Under the pieces are notes generated by a model. It searched no databases. It saw only the letters and a list, made by a program, of their open reading frames with translations, and was not told where the DNA came from. The position numbers and the translations under genes were made by a program. From the NCBI RefSeq assembly GCF_016798245.1, contig NZ_JAEUZA010000001.1:852221-916220 (forward strand): 64,000 nucleotides of DNA, written 5' to 3'. Shown here in pieces: positions 24,622 to 32,297 of this stretch (the stretch's first letter is position 1; every line of letters begins with the position of its first letter). This stretch comes from Alkalicoccobacillus gibsonii. GTDB taxonomy: Bacteria; Bacillota; Bacilli; Bacillales; Bacillaceae_D.

Positions 24622-25908
24622 TTAGTGGCTGTAAGCTCGGGCTTCTTTGTTCGCCTTAAGCTCCTCAAGCATTTCTTCAAAAGATTTTTGATTTTCGACA
24701 GGTTTACTAGAGGTTGCTTGACTGCTAATGTCTTTTTTATCTTCCTCAAACCATTTAGGCATTTTATCCTTGCGCTCATTGGCTTTCCTCGGTTGTGATC
24801 GTTGACTCGCTAAACCTGCCATCTTTTCAAATTTGGTATTTAATTCACGTGGAGTCATGATGTTCGTAGACCAAAATTGATGGTTTTGAACGGCTGCCAC
24901 GACCTCCCTAATACGTTCTGGCGATTTGCCGTTATCAAGAATCTTTTGCATATCTGCAGCCCAGGCATTCATGTTTGGCTCTGAGTGATCCGGTACGATT
25001 CGTTTAACGCCCTCTAGAAACTCTTTTGCTAACTCCATAGCAACTTCTCCAGTAACTGAGCTCTCTTGATGATGTTGATCTAGTATGTAGCCCACGCAGT
25101 AGGAAAGTGAATTAATTCGAGCATTAGCGTGTTTTGGCTTGTATGTGTCAAAGCATTTCTGCATATACTGCATAACCTTAGACAAGCCTATATTCGCCTC
25201 GACAAGTTCATCTGCAGCTTTGGAGTCAGCAGGTGAAGTTTGCAAACCATGAGAACGCAATCGAACAAATTCATTCAAGATTTCTTGTTTCATAGATTCA
25301 AAGGAAAAAGAATTTGAAGTAGTAGCTTTTATTTCTTCTTTTTCTTTTTTCTCTTTGTTATTTATGTTGTTATTTATATTATTTATATTGGAGTGGTCAT
25401 TTTCGGCACGATCTGATTCAAAAACGGCACGCTTCGTGCCATTTTCGGCACGATTTGAAAACTCAGGGGTGCCATTTCCGGCACGAAGTGTTTCATTTTC
25501 GGCACGCTTCGTGCCGTTTTTGGCACGGTCAACCTCATCATGGGTGCCGTTTTCGGCACGAAGTGTGCCATTTTTGGCACGGTTAGTATTTGGATCAACC
25601 CATTTTTTAGATCGTTTTACTCTAAATATATTGCCTCTAGGGGTGTAATCCATTGAGATATATTCAGCTGATTGAAGCGCTTCACACTGTCTTTTAACCG
25701 TCGATTTAGATAAACCGAGTTCATCTCCAATATGACTATAGGAAACTGGCCGTCCGTAATAGACTCTGCCCGACCGCTCACCATTGTGTTCGGGCTCGTC
25801 GGTAATGCGGTTCAGTAGCCACAAATACGTCCATATGGCCTTTCCTATGCGCTCTTGATGTTCTGGTGTCAGTAGCCCCGAATACACTCTAAAATAAGTG
25901 TCGGACAT
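24622..25908 (-). CDS. Phage replication initiator (replisome organiser) with internal origin repeats
   Basis: A 428-residue protein. Residues 1-110 form a winged-helix DNA-binding part ('YSHIGDELGLSKSTVKRQCEALQSAEYISM'). Residues ~112-175 are a repeat zone of [RA-x-N-G-T] units spaced 7, 7, 11, 7, 7, 11, 7, followed by an Asn-rich and Lys/Glu-rich linker. Residues ~195-360 resemble the conserved C-terminal part of phage replication organisers. As in other Gram-positive phages, the DNA of the repeat zone is probably the origin that the protein binds. Confidence 0.85.
   Translation of the reverse strand: MSDTYFRVYSGLLTPEHQERIGKAIWTYLWLLNRITDEPEHNGERSGRVYYGRPVSYSHIGDELGLSKSTVKRQCEALQSAEYISMDYTPRGNIFRVKRSKKWVDPNTNRAKNGTLRAENGTHDEVDRAKNGTKRAENETLRAGNGTPEFSNRAENGTKRAVFESDRAENDHSNINNINNNINNKEKKEKEEIKATTSNSFSFESMKQEILNEFVRLRSHGLQTSPADSKAADELVEANIGLSKVMQYMQKCFDTYKPKHANARINSLSYCVGYILDQHHQESSVTGEVAMELAKEFLEGVKRIVPDHSEPNMNAWAADMQKILDNGKSPERIREVVAAVQNHQFWSTNIMTPRELNTKFEKMAGLASQRSQPRKANERKDKMPKWFEEDKKDISSQATSSKPVENQKSFEEMLEELKANKEARAYSH
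25320..25395. other. AT-rich tract next to iterons (possible DNA unwinding element)
   Basis: About 75 bases with very few G or C, rich in TTATTTATRTT motifs, ending five bases before the first iteron. It encodes the Asn/Lys/Glu linker of the initiator. An AT-rich region beside initiator sites is the usual layout of an origin. Confidence 0.55.
25400..25581. repeat. Iteron array, putative phage replication origin
   Basis: Eight copies of TTTTCGGCACG-like sites with GGCACG starting at 25405, 25426, 25447, 25480, 25501, 25522, 25555 and 25576. Steps are 21, 21, 33, 21, 21, 33 and 21 bases, i.e. whole helical turns, with a 75-bp higher-order period. Five copies are full inverted repeats of the form CGTGCC-N6-GGCACG. 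The array lies inside the initiator gene beside an AT-rich tract. Confidence 0.8.
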
Positions 25909-25920
25909 CCATAGGCCTCC

Positions 25921-26121
25921 TTACTTTTCTTTATCCATTTTTGTGCACACTACGTAAGGCTGGGAGCCTGCTTTTACAGGCTCTAACCCCACTAACTGTA
26001 AATCTGGATGATACTTCTTTAAAAATGAAACCACATAGCTTCTGTAAAGCTCTGCTCGGTTTTCAGCATCTTTACAGAAGGAGTAATAACACGAAGGAAC
26101 AGCAACCCTTTGATTAGTCAT
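25921..26121 (-). CDS. Small phage protein between RecT and replication initiator
   Basis: A 66-residue protein from ATG 26121, which overlaps the RecT end (PND-stop). Sequence MTNQRVAVPSCYYSFCKDAENRAELYRSYVVSFLKKYHPD... has two Cys near the N-terminus and a helical middle. No family recognised. Confidence 0.65.
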   Translation of the reverse strand: MTNQRVAVPSCYYSFCKDAENRAELYRSYVVSFLKKYHPDLQLVGLEPVKAGSQPYVVCTKMDKEK

Positions 26122-27157
26122 TAGGACCCTCTGGTGGTGGCTCAGCGTTATGCTCGAAATTAATGAACGGATCATCTGAAACTTTTTGTTGTGTTGGCAT
26201 GTCATTTTTCTTCTTCAATTCCTTTTGCAGATGTTCCTCAACTTTTTTGATATCAACTAAGTTCCAATTCCGTGGATCCGAATCAATGGCTAGATCAAAC
26301 AAAGCAATTGAGTGCATTTTTCCATCATCAAAACCTAGCTGCTCTTTCAACTGCTTGATAGATCGAGATGCTTGTCTCCACTCTTCATCTGTATTCTTTT
26401 GATTTATTGGAGGGTCGATAGCACCGCTTTTATACTGATGATTTGGCTCTAACCGCTGTATGTTCGGATCTTCATATTCAAGTGAATACTGTTTAGGCAT
26501 TTCCTCTTCTGTAACCAATCCGCTGATGTTAAATTGACGCTTAAGAACGATAACTTCAGCAACCTTTTTAATCATGGCACTCGGATAACTCTTCCATACA
26601 GGATTCGAACCAGCTGCACTGCTATACTCTTTAAAATCCACCACAGCAATTGCAGGATCTCTTCCCTTTCTTTTGCAGATAGCCCAGGCACCGGTGATCT
26701 CTCCTCTATCCGAACCAAAATCATGTACCATTTGATTAGTCATTGGGTTAAATGAGAAATTATCTTTTTTCCTGATCTCAAAGCTATTTAAGCCTTCAAA
26801 CTCAGGATCACTTTGAGCAACCTTCACATAGCCATCTCGGCTTGTCATGATGATAGGATCTACACCTTCATAATCGATCTCACCATTCTCCAGACGTTTG
26901 TAGTCCCAGTTTCCTTTATTGTCCTTCTGTTTCTTAGGACGTTTGATGAACCAAATTTCTTTAGTAAACGGATCCAACTGATAACGCTGTGCCAGGTGCA
27001 TAAACATCTCTAATTCATCATTAGTTGCCCCTTTAGCAACAGTTCTACGGATAACCTCCACCTTTTCACTACTGAATTGAAGTAGTCCACCAGTAGTTGT
27101 GGCTATCTCATTCTTTTCTTGGGTGGAAACAGATGATTCTTTTGTTTCTTCTGCCAA
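26114..27157 (-). CDS. RecT/Bet family single-strand annealing protein
   Basis: A 347-residue protein with the Bet signature: 'EVIRRTVAKGATNDELEMFMHLAQRYQLDPFTKEIWFIKRPKK' and 'MTSRDGYVKVAQ...'. It anneals complementary single strands during phage recombination, together with SSB. A partner exonuclease is not evident in the neighbouring genes. Confidence 0.92.
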   Translation of the reverse strand: MAEETKESSVSTQEKNEIATTTGGLLQFSSEKVEVIRRTVAKGATNDELEMFMHLAQRYQLDPFTKEIWFIKRPKKQKDNKGNWDYKRLENGEIDYEGVDPIIMTSRDGYVKVAQSDPEFEGLNSFEIRKKDNFSFNPMTNQMVHDFGSDRGEITGAWAICKRKGRDPAIAVVDFKEYSSAAGSNPVWKSYPSAMIKKVAEVIVLKRQFNISGLVTEEEMPKQYSLEYEDPNIQRLEPNHQYKSGAIDPPINQKNTDEEWRQASRSIKQLKEQLGFDDGKMHSIALFDLAIDSDPRNWNLVDIKKVEEHLQKELKKKNDMPTQQKVSDDPFINFEHNAEPPPEGPND

Positions 27158-27250
27158 TTTCAGGACCTCCTGTTAACGTATTTGCAATCTTGATCAGGAA
27201 AGCCTATACTGTTAGTAGTTATACGTCGTATAGGCATTACCCACGAGTCC

Positions 27251-27451
27251 TCAGACTGCTATCTGATGGGCTCTTTTTTCTTTGTGCATGATGTAGAAAA
27301 TACGCTCTGCTTCAATTGGAGTGATATCGAGCTGACATGCTACCTGAGCGCACCCCTTATCGATTCCTAGTACAGCAACGTGATTGTAGAGGTAAAATGT
27401 TTCACCTTCTCCCAGTACCTTGTGACGACCTCCTGGCGTTAAACTATTCAT
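27251..27451 (-). CDS. Small phage early protein, unknown
   Basis: A 66-residue protein, MNSLTPGGRHKVLGEGETFYLYNHVAVLGIDKG..., start ATG 27451 after GGAGGG and overlapping the previous TGA. The middle (KGCAQVACQLDITPIEAERIFYIMHKEKRAH) looks like an HTH-type helix pair. DNA binding is possible but unproven. Confidence 0.65.
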   Translation of the reverse strand: MNSLTPGGRHKVLGEGETFYLYNHVAVLGIDKGCAQVACQLDITPIEAERIFYIMHKEKRAHQIAV

Positions 27452-27615
27452 CCTTTTGGTCCCTCCATTTCCTGTTCGTTGAATTGATCCAAAATGACTA
27501 AGCAAGCATCCTGTAACTCCTCATCAGTTGTCTGGTTAATATGTGATAACTGCAACATTGCTAATGAAAGGGACAGTACTTTTGCTGTTTTACGATTCTT
27601 AGATAGCTCTCTCAT
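27448..27615 (-). CDS. Small phage early protein, unknown
   Basis: A 55-residue helical protein MRELSKNRKTAKVLSLSLAM... from ATG 27615 with AGGAGG six bases upstream. Its TGA overlaps the ATG of the next gene (ATGA) and its ATG overlaps the previous TGA. No family recognised. Confidence 0.65.
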   Translation of the reverse strand: MRELSKNRKTAKVLSLSLAMLQLSHINQTTDEELQDACLVILDQFNEQEMEGPKG

Positions 27616-27782
27616 CGTTTACCTCCTGTGTAAGAAAGATCATCTAAAAGCGACTCCAGAATGTTGCTAGCTTCTTCCACCTTCTCTTGGTTGGGCTCGT
27701 CTTTGAGTAGATCAACAACGTCTTGCACAGTCGATTTCGTTTCACTTAATGAAACAACACGACTCAAATTAACTGGTTGCAT
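27612..27782 (-). CDS. Small phage early protein, unknown
   Basis: A 56-residue acidic helical protein MQPVNLSRVVSLSETKSTVQ... from ATG 27782, with AAGGAG eight bases upstream. Two amphipathic helices (SETKSTVQDVVDLLKDE; EKVEEASNILESLLDDL). First of three coupled small genes ahead of recT. Confidence 0.65.
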   Translation of the reverse strand: MQPVNLSRVVSLSETKSTVQDVVDLLKDEPNQEKVEEASNILESLLDDLSYTGGKR

Positions 27783-27814
27783 CAGAACAACTCCTTTTTA
27801 ATTTTCAAAGATCA

Positions 27815-27882
27815 GGTGCAGCTGCACCGTGAGACTCACAACAGGGGGATTATGAGCCTCACGGCAAAGCTGAGCTTGCCGT
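27815..27882. promoter_or_regulatory. Cluster of three inverted repeats before the recT-side operon
   Basis: A perfect 14-bp palindrome GGTGCAGCTGCACC (27815-27828) overlaps a CCGTGAG/CTCACGG repeat (27827-27833, 27858-27864), which overlaps a third near-perfect hairpin ACGGCAA...TTGCCGT (27861-27882). No U tract follows on either strand, so a binding-site cluster or structured leader is more likely than a terminator. Confidence 0.5.
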
Positions 27883-27924
27883 CTTAACCATAATTTGCTA
27901 TGATCAAGTTATCCAAATGAAGAA

Positions 27925-28293
27925 TTACCTCGCAAAAGCATGAACTGTTCCCGCAGTTGGTGCTTTTTTTAATGGAGAATTCTTCTGTTGAAATCTATAG
28001 AATCTGATAAACACCTTTAACGAGAGGTTGTATAATTCTTTTCGTCGCAAGTCGTGTACATTTGGTCCATACATTGATAAGTTAATATTCGCCACTCGGT
28101 TTAAAGAAGTGTAAACTTGCTTCATTCCACTACCATCTAATTCAACTGATTGAAGATCCCTCTTCACTTTCTCGAAATCTAAGTCAAACTGACGCTTGTC
28201 CCATCCTTTTAATTCATGCGAGCGGTGATCCATCGCATCTAGAATGATCCTCATTTCTCTTTCGTTCATTGCTTTCAAAGCTTTAGACTTCAT
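27925..28293 (-). CDS. Phage early protein, unknown
   Basis: A 122-residue basic helical protein: MKSKALKAMNEREMRIILDAMDHRSHELKGWDKRQFDLDF..., C-terminal 'SLKVFIRFYRFQQKNSPLKKAPTAG'. No family recognised. It precedes the inverted-repeat cluster. Confidence 0.65.
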   Translation of the reverse strand: MKSKALKAMNEREMRIILDAMDHRSHELKGWDKRQFDLDFEKVKRDLQSVELDGSGMKQVYTSLNRVANINLSMYGPNVHDLRRKELYNLSLKVFIRFYRFQQKNSPLKKAPTAGTVHAFAR

Positions 28294-28309
28294 TTACACT
28301 CACTCCTTA

Positions 28310-28441
28310 TTAAATTAGTGCTGTTAGAAACGCTCCAGCCAAAACCATAATTGCAGCGACAACAATAACTCTGTTTAGAAATTGCTCATGCCTCTTTTCA
28401 CTACGACTCTTAACTTCTGTTAGCTTATTTGACTTTTCCAA
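28310..28441 (-). CDS. 43-residue tail-anchored membrane miniprotein
   Basis: Starts at TTG 28441 after GAGGAGG. The charged N-terminus (MEKSNKLTEVKSRSEKRHEQ) is followed by one hydrophobic helix (VIVVAAIMVLAGAFLTALI) at the very C-terminus. The good SD and gap position between two phage genes support translation. Function unknown. Confidence 0.6.
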   Translation of the reverse strand: MEKSNKLTEVKSRSEKRHEQFLNRVIVVAAIMVLAGAFLTALI

Positions 28442-28463
28442 ATTTCGTCCTCCTCTTACGGAA

Positions 28464-29096
28464 TTAAAGACTTTGAATGCGATTATGATGAAATTCAGTT
28501 AGCTTAATCTCTTCGTAGGCTGATACAGAAGCAATTACCACCTTGTCTGCTAAGGCTTCCTGAATCCAACTTCCTCTTAATCTCTGTCTATCTAACTCCC
28601 AATTTATAGACATGCTTTGCAAAGTGGATTCGGTCGCTTGTTTCATATCAAGGATTTCCTCAGCATGCTTGTACATTTCACTTATGAAGCGTTCGCTTGC
28701 CGGTTCCCCTGGACGTATCTGAGTACCCATAATGAGTAGATCCTTTGCTGAATCAATGGCTTGTTGCGCTTGTCTCATAAAGTTAACAAGTTGATCAGTT
28801 ACCGATTCAAGCAAACGTGGATCAGTTGCCGGAAGGTCTAGCCCGTAGATATGCTTTATCTTTGCCTTTGCCGTGTAATCCTCGCATATATCACACCACT
28901 CTAATGCCATTTCAAAGGGTATCTGCGATTGCCCATCCTCAAATCGAGTTAAGCGAGGAAGCGATATACCAAGAGAATCCGCCATAAACTGTTTGGTACG
29001 GCGTTCGTCTTTACGCGCTCGCTCTCTCGCAATTTTTAAGATGGTTCCTATCGCTGAGGGTGAGTACAAACGGTTTTTTTGCAAAGTGTTCGTCAT
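28464..29096 (-). CDS. XRE-type HTH phage regulator
   Basis: A 210-residue protein from ATG 29096 (SD GGAGG). The N-terminal ~75 residues form an HTH ('KQFMADSLGISLPRLTRFEDGQSQIPFEMALEWCDIC'). The rest is helical, resembling repressor-like proteins of phage early regions. It is downstream of the Cro-like gene and may be another early regulator. Confidence 0.8.
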   Translation of the reverse strand: MTNTLQKNRLYSPSAIGTILKIARERARKDERRTKQFMADSLGISLPRLTRFEDGQSQIPFEMALEWCDICEDYTAKAKIKHIYGLDLPATDPRLLESVTDQLVNFMRQAQQAIDSAKDLLIMGTQIRPGEPASERFISEMYKHAEEILDMKQATESTLQSMSINWELDRQRLRGSWIQEALADKVVIASVSAYEEIKLTEFHHNRIQSL

Positions 29097-29171
29097 TATG
29101 TTCGCCTCCGAATATTCAGTTTTTGAATGTACAATGAGTCTAAGCAAGTACAATTGTTCTCAAGGGCAAAA

Positions 29172-29318
29172 TTAAGCCCTTTTCTGTGAACCGTTGTTTT
29201 TTAATTGCTCCCGATTTTTTTTAATAAGCCTAGGAACAGAAGTCTTAAGAAAAAAATTCGCTAAGTCACGAAGCGCTTTTTCTGATGGTTCGGTTCGAAT
29301 TGGCTCTTTCTCTTTCAT
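29172..29318 (-). CDS. 48-residue phage early protein, unknown
   Basis: MKEKEPIRTEPSEKALRDLANFFLKTSVPRLIKK..., start ATG 29318 with AGGAG six bases upstream. Basic C-terminus. It sits between the Cro-like and XRE-type regulators. No family recognised. Confidence 0.6.
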   Translation of the reverse strand: MKEKEPIRTEPSEKALRDLANFFLKTSVPRLIKKNREQLKNNGSQKRA

Positions 29319-29402
29319 TTGATCACTCCTCTCTTTTACAGGTGTATGTGATATGGACGCTGGGACGGTCCTAGAATTTTTATTTAATGGTCATCACCTC
29401 TT

Positions 29403-29624
29403 TCATTCAGATATTTGATAACTACTGGTTAACTCCTTAGGCAAAAAAATATCATCAGGTTTCATATTGAAAATTGCAGCAATTGAAACGGCTAAATCGT
29501 AATATAAACGCCGCTCGCCATTTTCAATCTGCCAGTAATAAGGTTTACTCACACCTAACTGATCAGCCATTTCTTGTAGAGTCATACGGTTATTTAGCCT
29601 AACTTCCTTTAATCGTTCTCTCAA
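29403..29624 (-). CDS. Cro-like HTH repressor
   Basis: A 73- to 76-residue protein, almost entirely an HTH_XRE domain ('MTLQEMADQLGVSKPYYWQIENGERR'). TTG 29624 is six bases after AGGTG; GTG 29633 is an alternative. Divergent from the CI-like gene across the operator region, the standard Cro position. Confidence 0.85.
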   Translation of the reverse strand: MRERLKEVRLNNRMTLQEMADQLGVSKPYYWQIENGERRLYYDLAVSIAAIFNMKPDDIFLPKELTSSYQISE

Positions 29625-29646
29625 AATATTCACCTACTCTCTTGCT

Positions 29647-29746
29647 GTTAACTTGTTGTTAACTTGAGTATAAGTTAACTAATAGGTAACTGTCAATATA
29701 AAAATTCCTATTTAGTTAACTTTATTTACGTTAGCTGTTAGTTAAC
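29647..29746. promoter_or_regulatory. Lysis-lysogeny switch: five GTTAAC operators and divergent promoters
   Basis: GTTAAC cores at 29647, 29658, 29674, 29715 and 29741. The leftward promoter is TTGACA (29691-29696 read on the minus strand), 18-base spacer, TATACT (29667-29672); one operator lies in its spacer and two downstream. The rightward promoter is TTTACG (29725-29730), 17-base spacer, TATACT (29748-29753), with an operator in its spacer. This suits competing CI and Cro binding. Confidence 0.8.
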
Positions 29747-29788
29747 TTATACTTAGTACATATATTGATTTAGATAGGAGCAAGCCTA

Positions 29789-30145
29789 ATGGCATTAGCA
29801 CCCGATAGACTTAAAAAATTAAGAAAAGAACGCAAGTTATCTCAAGAAGCTCTAGGCAATCATATTAACGTCACAAAAGTCTCTATATCAGGTTATGAAC
29901 GCGGGGAAAGAACTCCAGATGTTGATACACTAAATAAATTAGCTGATTTTTTCGGGGTTACAACCGACTACCTACTTGGAAGAGTGGAAGAACCAGATGA
30001 TATAATGAATGTTGCCTACAGCAGAGGTGGTCATAAATTCACTAAAGAAGAAAAAGAAGAACTTGATTCAATCCTTGAAAACGAAGTTGAGAAATTCTTA
30101 AGGTTAAGAAAACAATTCTTAAGAAGTAAAGATGATGATAAATAA
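29789..30145 (+). CDS. CI-like phage repressor
   Basis: A 118-residue protein: an N-terminal HTH_XRE domain ('LKKLRKERKLSQEALGNHINVTKVSISGYERGERTPDVDTLNKLADFF') and a short charged helical C-terminus. No LexA-type peptidase domain, so induction is likely to depend on the nearby ImmA-type protease, as in ICEBs1-type switches. SD AGGAG. Confidence 0.9.
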   Translation: MALAPDRLKKLRKERKLSQEALGNHINVTKVSISGYERGERTPDVDTLNKLADFFGVTTDYLLGRVEEPDDIMNVAYSRGGHKFTKEEKEELDSILENEVEKFLRLRKQFLRSKDDDK

Positions 30146-30180
30146 TAGATCCGACAATTTATTTAATCGGATCTATATTT
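30145..30180 (+). terminator. Terminator after the CI-like gene
   Basis: ATAGATCCGA and TCGGATCTAT form a 10-bp stem, followed by ATTTTTAAG. Confidence 0.85.
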
Positions 30181-30248
30181 TTAAGTTATAGATAGGTATT
30201 TAGTATTAATATTCTTATATATAAAGGAATTAAGGGAGGGATAATTTC

Positions 30249-31265
30249 TTGATTTTTCAAAGAAGATTCATGATTTCTGTCTTTGTATTAGTTTTATTAT
30301 CAGTACTGAACACAAACCTTGTCCATGCTAATACGCTATCCATTAGCTATTTCAATGATGCTTTGGATGAAGATATCCAGAAAAGAACAAATGAAATTAA
30401 TGAACAATGGGAAATCTTTTGGACTGAAAATCTAAAATCATACATACGACAAGATATTAATAAGAAAGAAGTAAGAGAAAGATTAGATGAACTTGAAGAG
30501 TATTTATTAGAGGAGATTGAATCAATTAAGGCTGAAGATATCCCTGAAGAATTAGATAGAAAAGACAAACGTAGCATTAAAAAAATTCACAAAGCTGAAC
30601 TAAAAAACTACAGAAATCTCTTGAAACAAACTCGAAAGGTTGATAAAGATATCAAGAGAGATAAATTTGTTGATTCAGAACAATACGATAAAAAGTTAAA
30701 AACTTCTCAAAAAAATGAAGAGCGTATTAACAAAGAAATTGAAAAAATCAACTCTAAAAATGATGTTAGTATAAAAACAATCTCTTTTAATCTATCAGAT
30801 GAAATAGATAAAGAAACTGTTTTAAAAGAATTAGAAGAAGAAATAAATTTAGAGAAAGAAGCACAAGAAAAAGCTGCTGCACTTGCTGAAGAAGAGCGAA
30901 ATGCTCAGGGAGAGGAAAACAGTAAGGAGCTAATTGATGCATCATCCACCGATACTAATCAAAAAGAAATTGAATTTCAAAATTGGGTTAACGATTTGAT
31001 CGTAACAGGAGAAGGTCTTATTGTTGATGTTAAGCCTTTTATGCCTGATGACTGGTCAAATACAGATATTTATTTGAGTTCAGAGTATTTCTTGTTAACG
31101 CCTGAACAACAAAAGTATCTGGCAGAAACTATAGGACCCACTGTAAAAAATCAAGTTTTAGCTGCAAACTTAGAGTCTTACACAAGTATTAGATTCCGAT
31201 ACTATGAAGACAACAGAGTCTTAGCTGAAGAAAAATTTTGGGGTAGTGGCTACAACATGAAATAA
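30249..31265 (+). CDS. Secreted coiled-coil protein of unknown function (lysogenic conversion candidate)
   Basis: A 338-residue protein starting at TTG 30249 after GGGAGGG. A signal peptide (FMISVFVLVLLSVLNTNLVHA) is probably cut after Ala-27/28. Residues ~30-240 are extremely charged (Lys/Glu) coiled coil; the last ~100 residues are a distinct folded domain (FQNWVNDLIVTGEGLIVDVKPFMPDDWS...). AT-rich. It lies between repressor and recombinase genes, so it should be expressed in the lysogen. Family not recognised. Confidence 0.75.
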   Translation: MIFQRRFMISVFVLVLLSVLNTNLVHANTLSISYFNDALDEDIQKRTNEINEQWEIFWTENLKSYIRQDINKKEVRERLDELEEYLLEEIESIKAEDIPEELDRKDKRSIKKIHKAELKNYRNLLKQTRKVDKDIKRDKFVDSEQYDKKLKTSQKNEERINKEIEKINSKNDVSIKTISFNLSDEIDKETVLKELEEEINLEKEAQEKAAALAEEERNAQGEENSKELIDASSTDTNQKEIEFQNWVNDLIVTGEGLIVDVKPFMPDDWSNTDIYLSSEYFLLTPEQQKYLAETIGPTVKNQVLAANLESYTSIRFRYYEDNRVLAEEKFWGSGYNMK

Positions 31266-31289
31266 AGAAAGCCTGCGGGCTTTTCTTTT
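31266..31289 (+). terminator. Terminator after the secreted protein gene
   Basis: AAAGCC-TGCG-GGCTTT stem followed by TCTTTTC, right after the stop codon. Confidence 0.65.
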
Positions 31290-31333
31290 CACCAAATAAC
31301 CGAACGTATATTCCCTGTCAGGAGTGAAACAGC

Positions 31334-31954
31334 ATGAGATTTTCAGCTCATACATTCAGAGATAAAGAGGTCAGCAAATTATTAAGCAACAAAGGTATTA
31401 ATTCAGTCAATGATCTATCGACTGATCACCTCAGTACCCTCTTAGACACAATGGTTATTTATGAGCCAAGTGCTTCCCGTGTAAGGTCCGTTGAAGACTT
31501 CACTCTAATTACACTAGACAGCCGTCTAAATAGGCTAGAACAAAGACGCGAATTCTTTCATGAGCTTACTCACGCCCTTTTCCATCCAGGGGATCAACAA
31601 CATATGTCCCCTGAACTTTCACGCTTCCAGGAAGAACAGGCGAATTACTTAATGCTCTATTTAGCAATGCCCCTTCATTTATTTGAACCAGTCCTATTAA
31701 AATACCAATCGCTTGTAAGTTTACAAGAAATGTTTGATCTACCCCAGGATATGATCAGTTCAAGGATTGAATCATTACGACGTGAACGCTCGAGATCTTC
31801 ATATCAGACTAAGCTTCAACGTATCGAGTGGCAATATAGGAAAAAGAGTCTGCGACCTGGAGAGATACACGGTGGCACCATTCAGATTCTTCAGCAATTA
31901 AAGAATCAGGTTGGCGAGGAAAGGATGAGTTCAGATGTTACGCGTTTATTATGA
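31334..31954 (+). CDS. ImmA/IrrE family metallopeptidase (anti-repressor)
   Basis: A 206-residue protein with zinc-binding HELTH at residues 76-80 and a downstream Glu in 'FQEEQANYL'. ImmA-type proteases cleave HTH repressors after DNA damage signals; here the partner is likely the CI-like protein. Basic C-terminus. The next gene begins within its last codons. Confidence 0.88.
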   Translation: MRFSAHTFRDKEVSKLLSNKGINSVNDLSTDHLSTLLDTMVIYEPSASRVRSVEDFTLITLDSRLNRLEQRREFFHELTHALFHPGDQQHMSPELSRFQEEQANYLMLYLAMPLHLFEPVLLKYQSLVSLQEMFDLPQDMISSRIESLRRERSRSSYQTKLQRIEWQYRKKSLRPGEIHGGTIQILQQLKNQVGEERMSSDVTRLL

Positions 31955-32294
31955 GGAGTTAGACGGTGCATTACTCCCTCAAAAAGTTTTAGTTAGGCCA
32001 GAAATTGAATATGGAACAATAAAATATGATGTATTTACCCCATTCGAAAGATTTTACGATGATGAATTCCATGACGAACTGAAAATCATTACTATTACAC
32101 AAGCTGCACTAACTCGGGATATTTTTAATGAAACAACCATCAGTGTTGACTTAGACCAAGTAAAAAAAGATTTGTATGTTTGCGGTATTCATCCTGATCA
32201 ATTATTGGAAGCCGATTATTTTCTGATGTTAATGTCAGATATAGAAGAAGTCCTTCAGATGACCTTACATCAATTTTTCAAGGCAGAGGTGTAA
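31935..32294 (+). CDS. Phage protein downstream of ImmA, unknown
   Basis: A 119-residue acidic protein (MLRVYYEELDGALLPQKVLVRPEIEYGTIKYDVF...), overlapping the ImmA gene by 20 bases and ending 4 bases before the recombinase ATG. The tight linkage suggests a joint role with the protease or the recombinase; I recognise no domain. Confidence 0.7.
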   Translation: MLRVYYEELDGALLPQKVLVRPEIEYGTIKYDVFTPFERFYDDEFHDELKIITITQAALTRDIFNETTISVDLDQVKKDLYVCGIHPDQLLEADYFLMLMSDIEEVLQMTLHQFFKAEV

Positions 32295-32297
32295 ATA

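Noticed and set aside
25400-25581. CRISPR array
   Set aside because: Units are too short, spacers absent, and the repeat is in a coding frame of an initiator protein.
25355-25648. Long frames on both strands across the iteron array
   Set aside because: The repeat DNA keeps several frames open because the units are multiples of three; only the initiator frame is continuous with a real protein.
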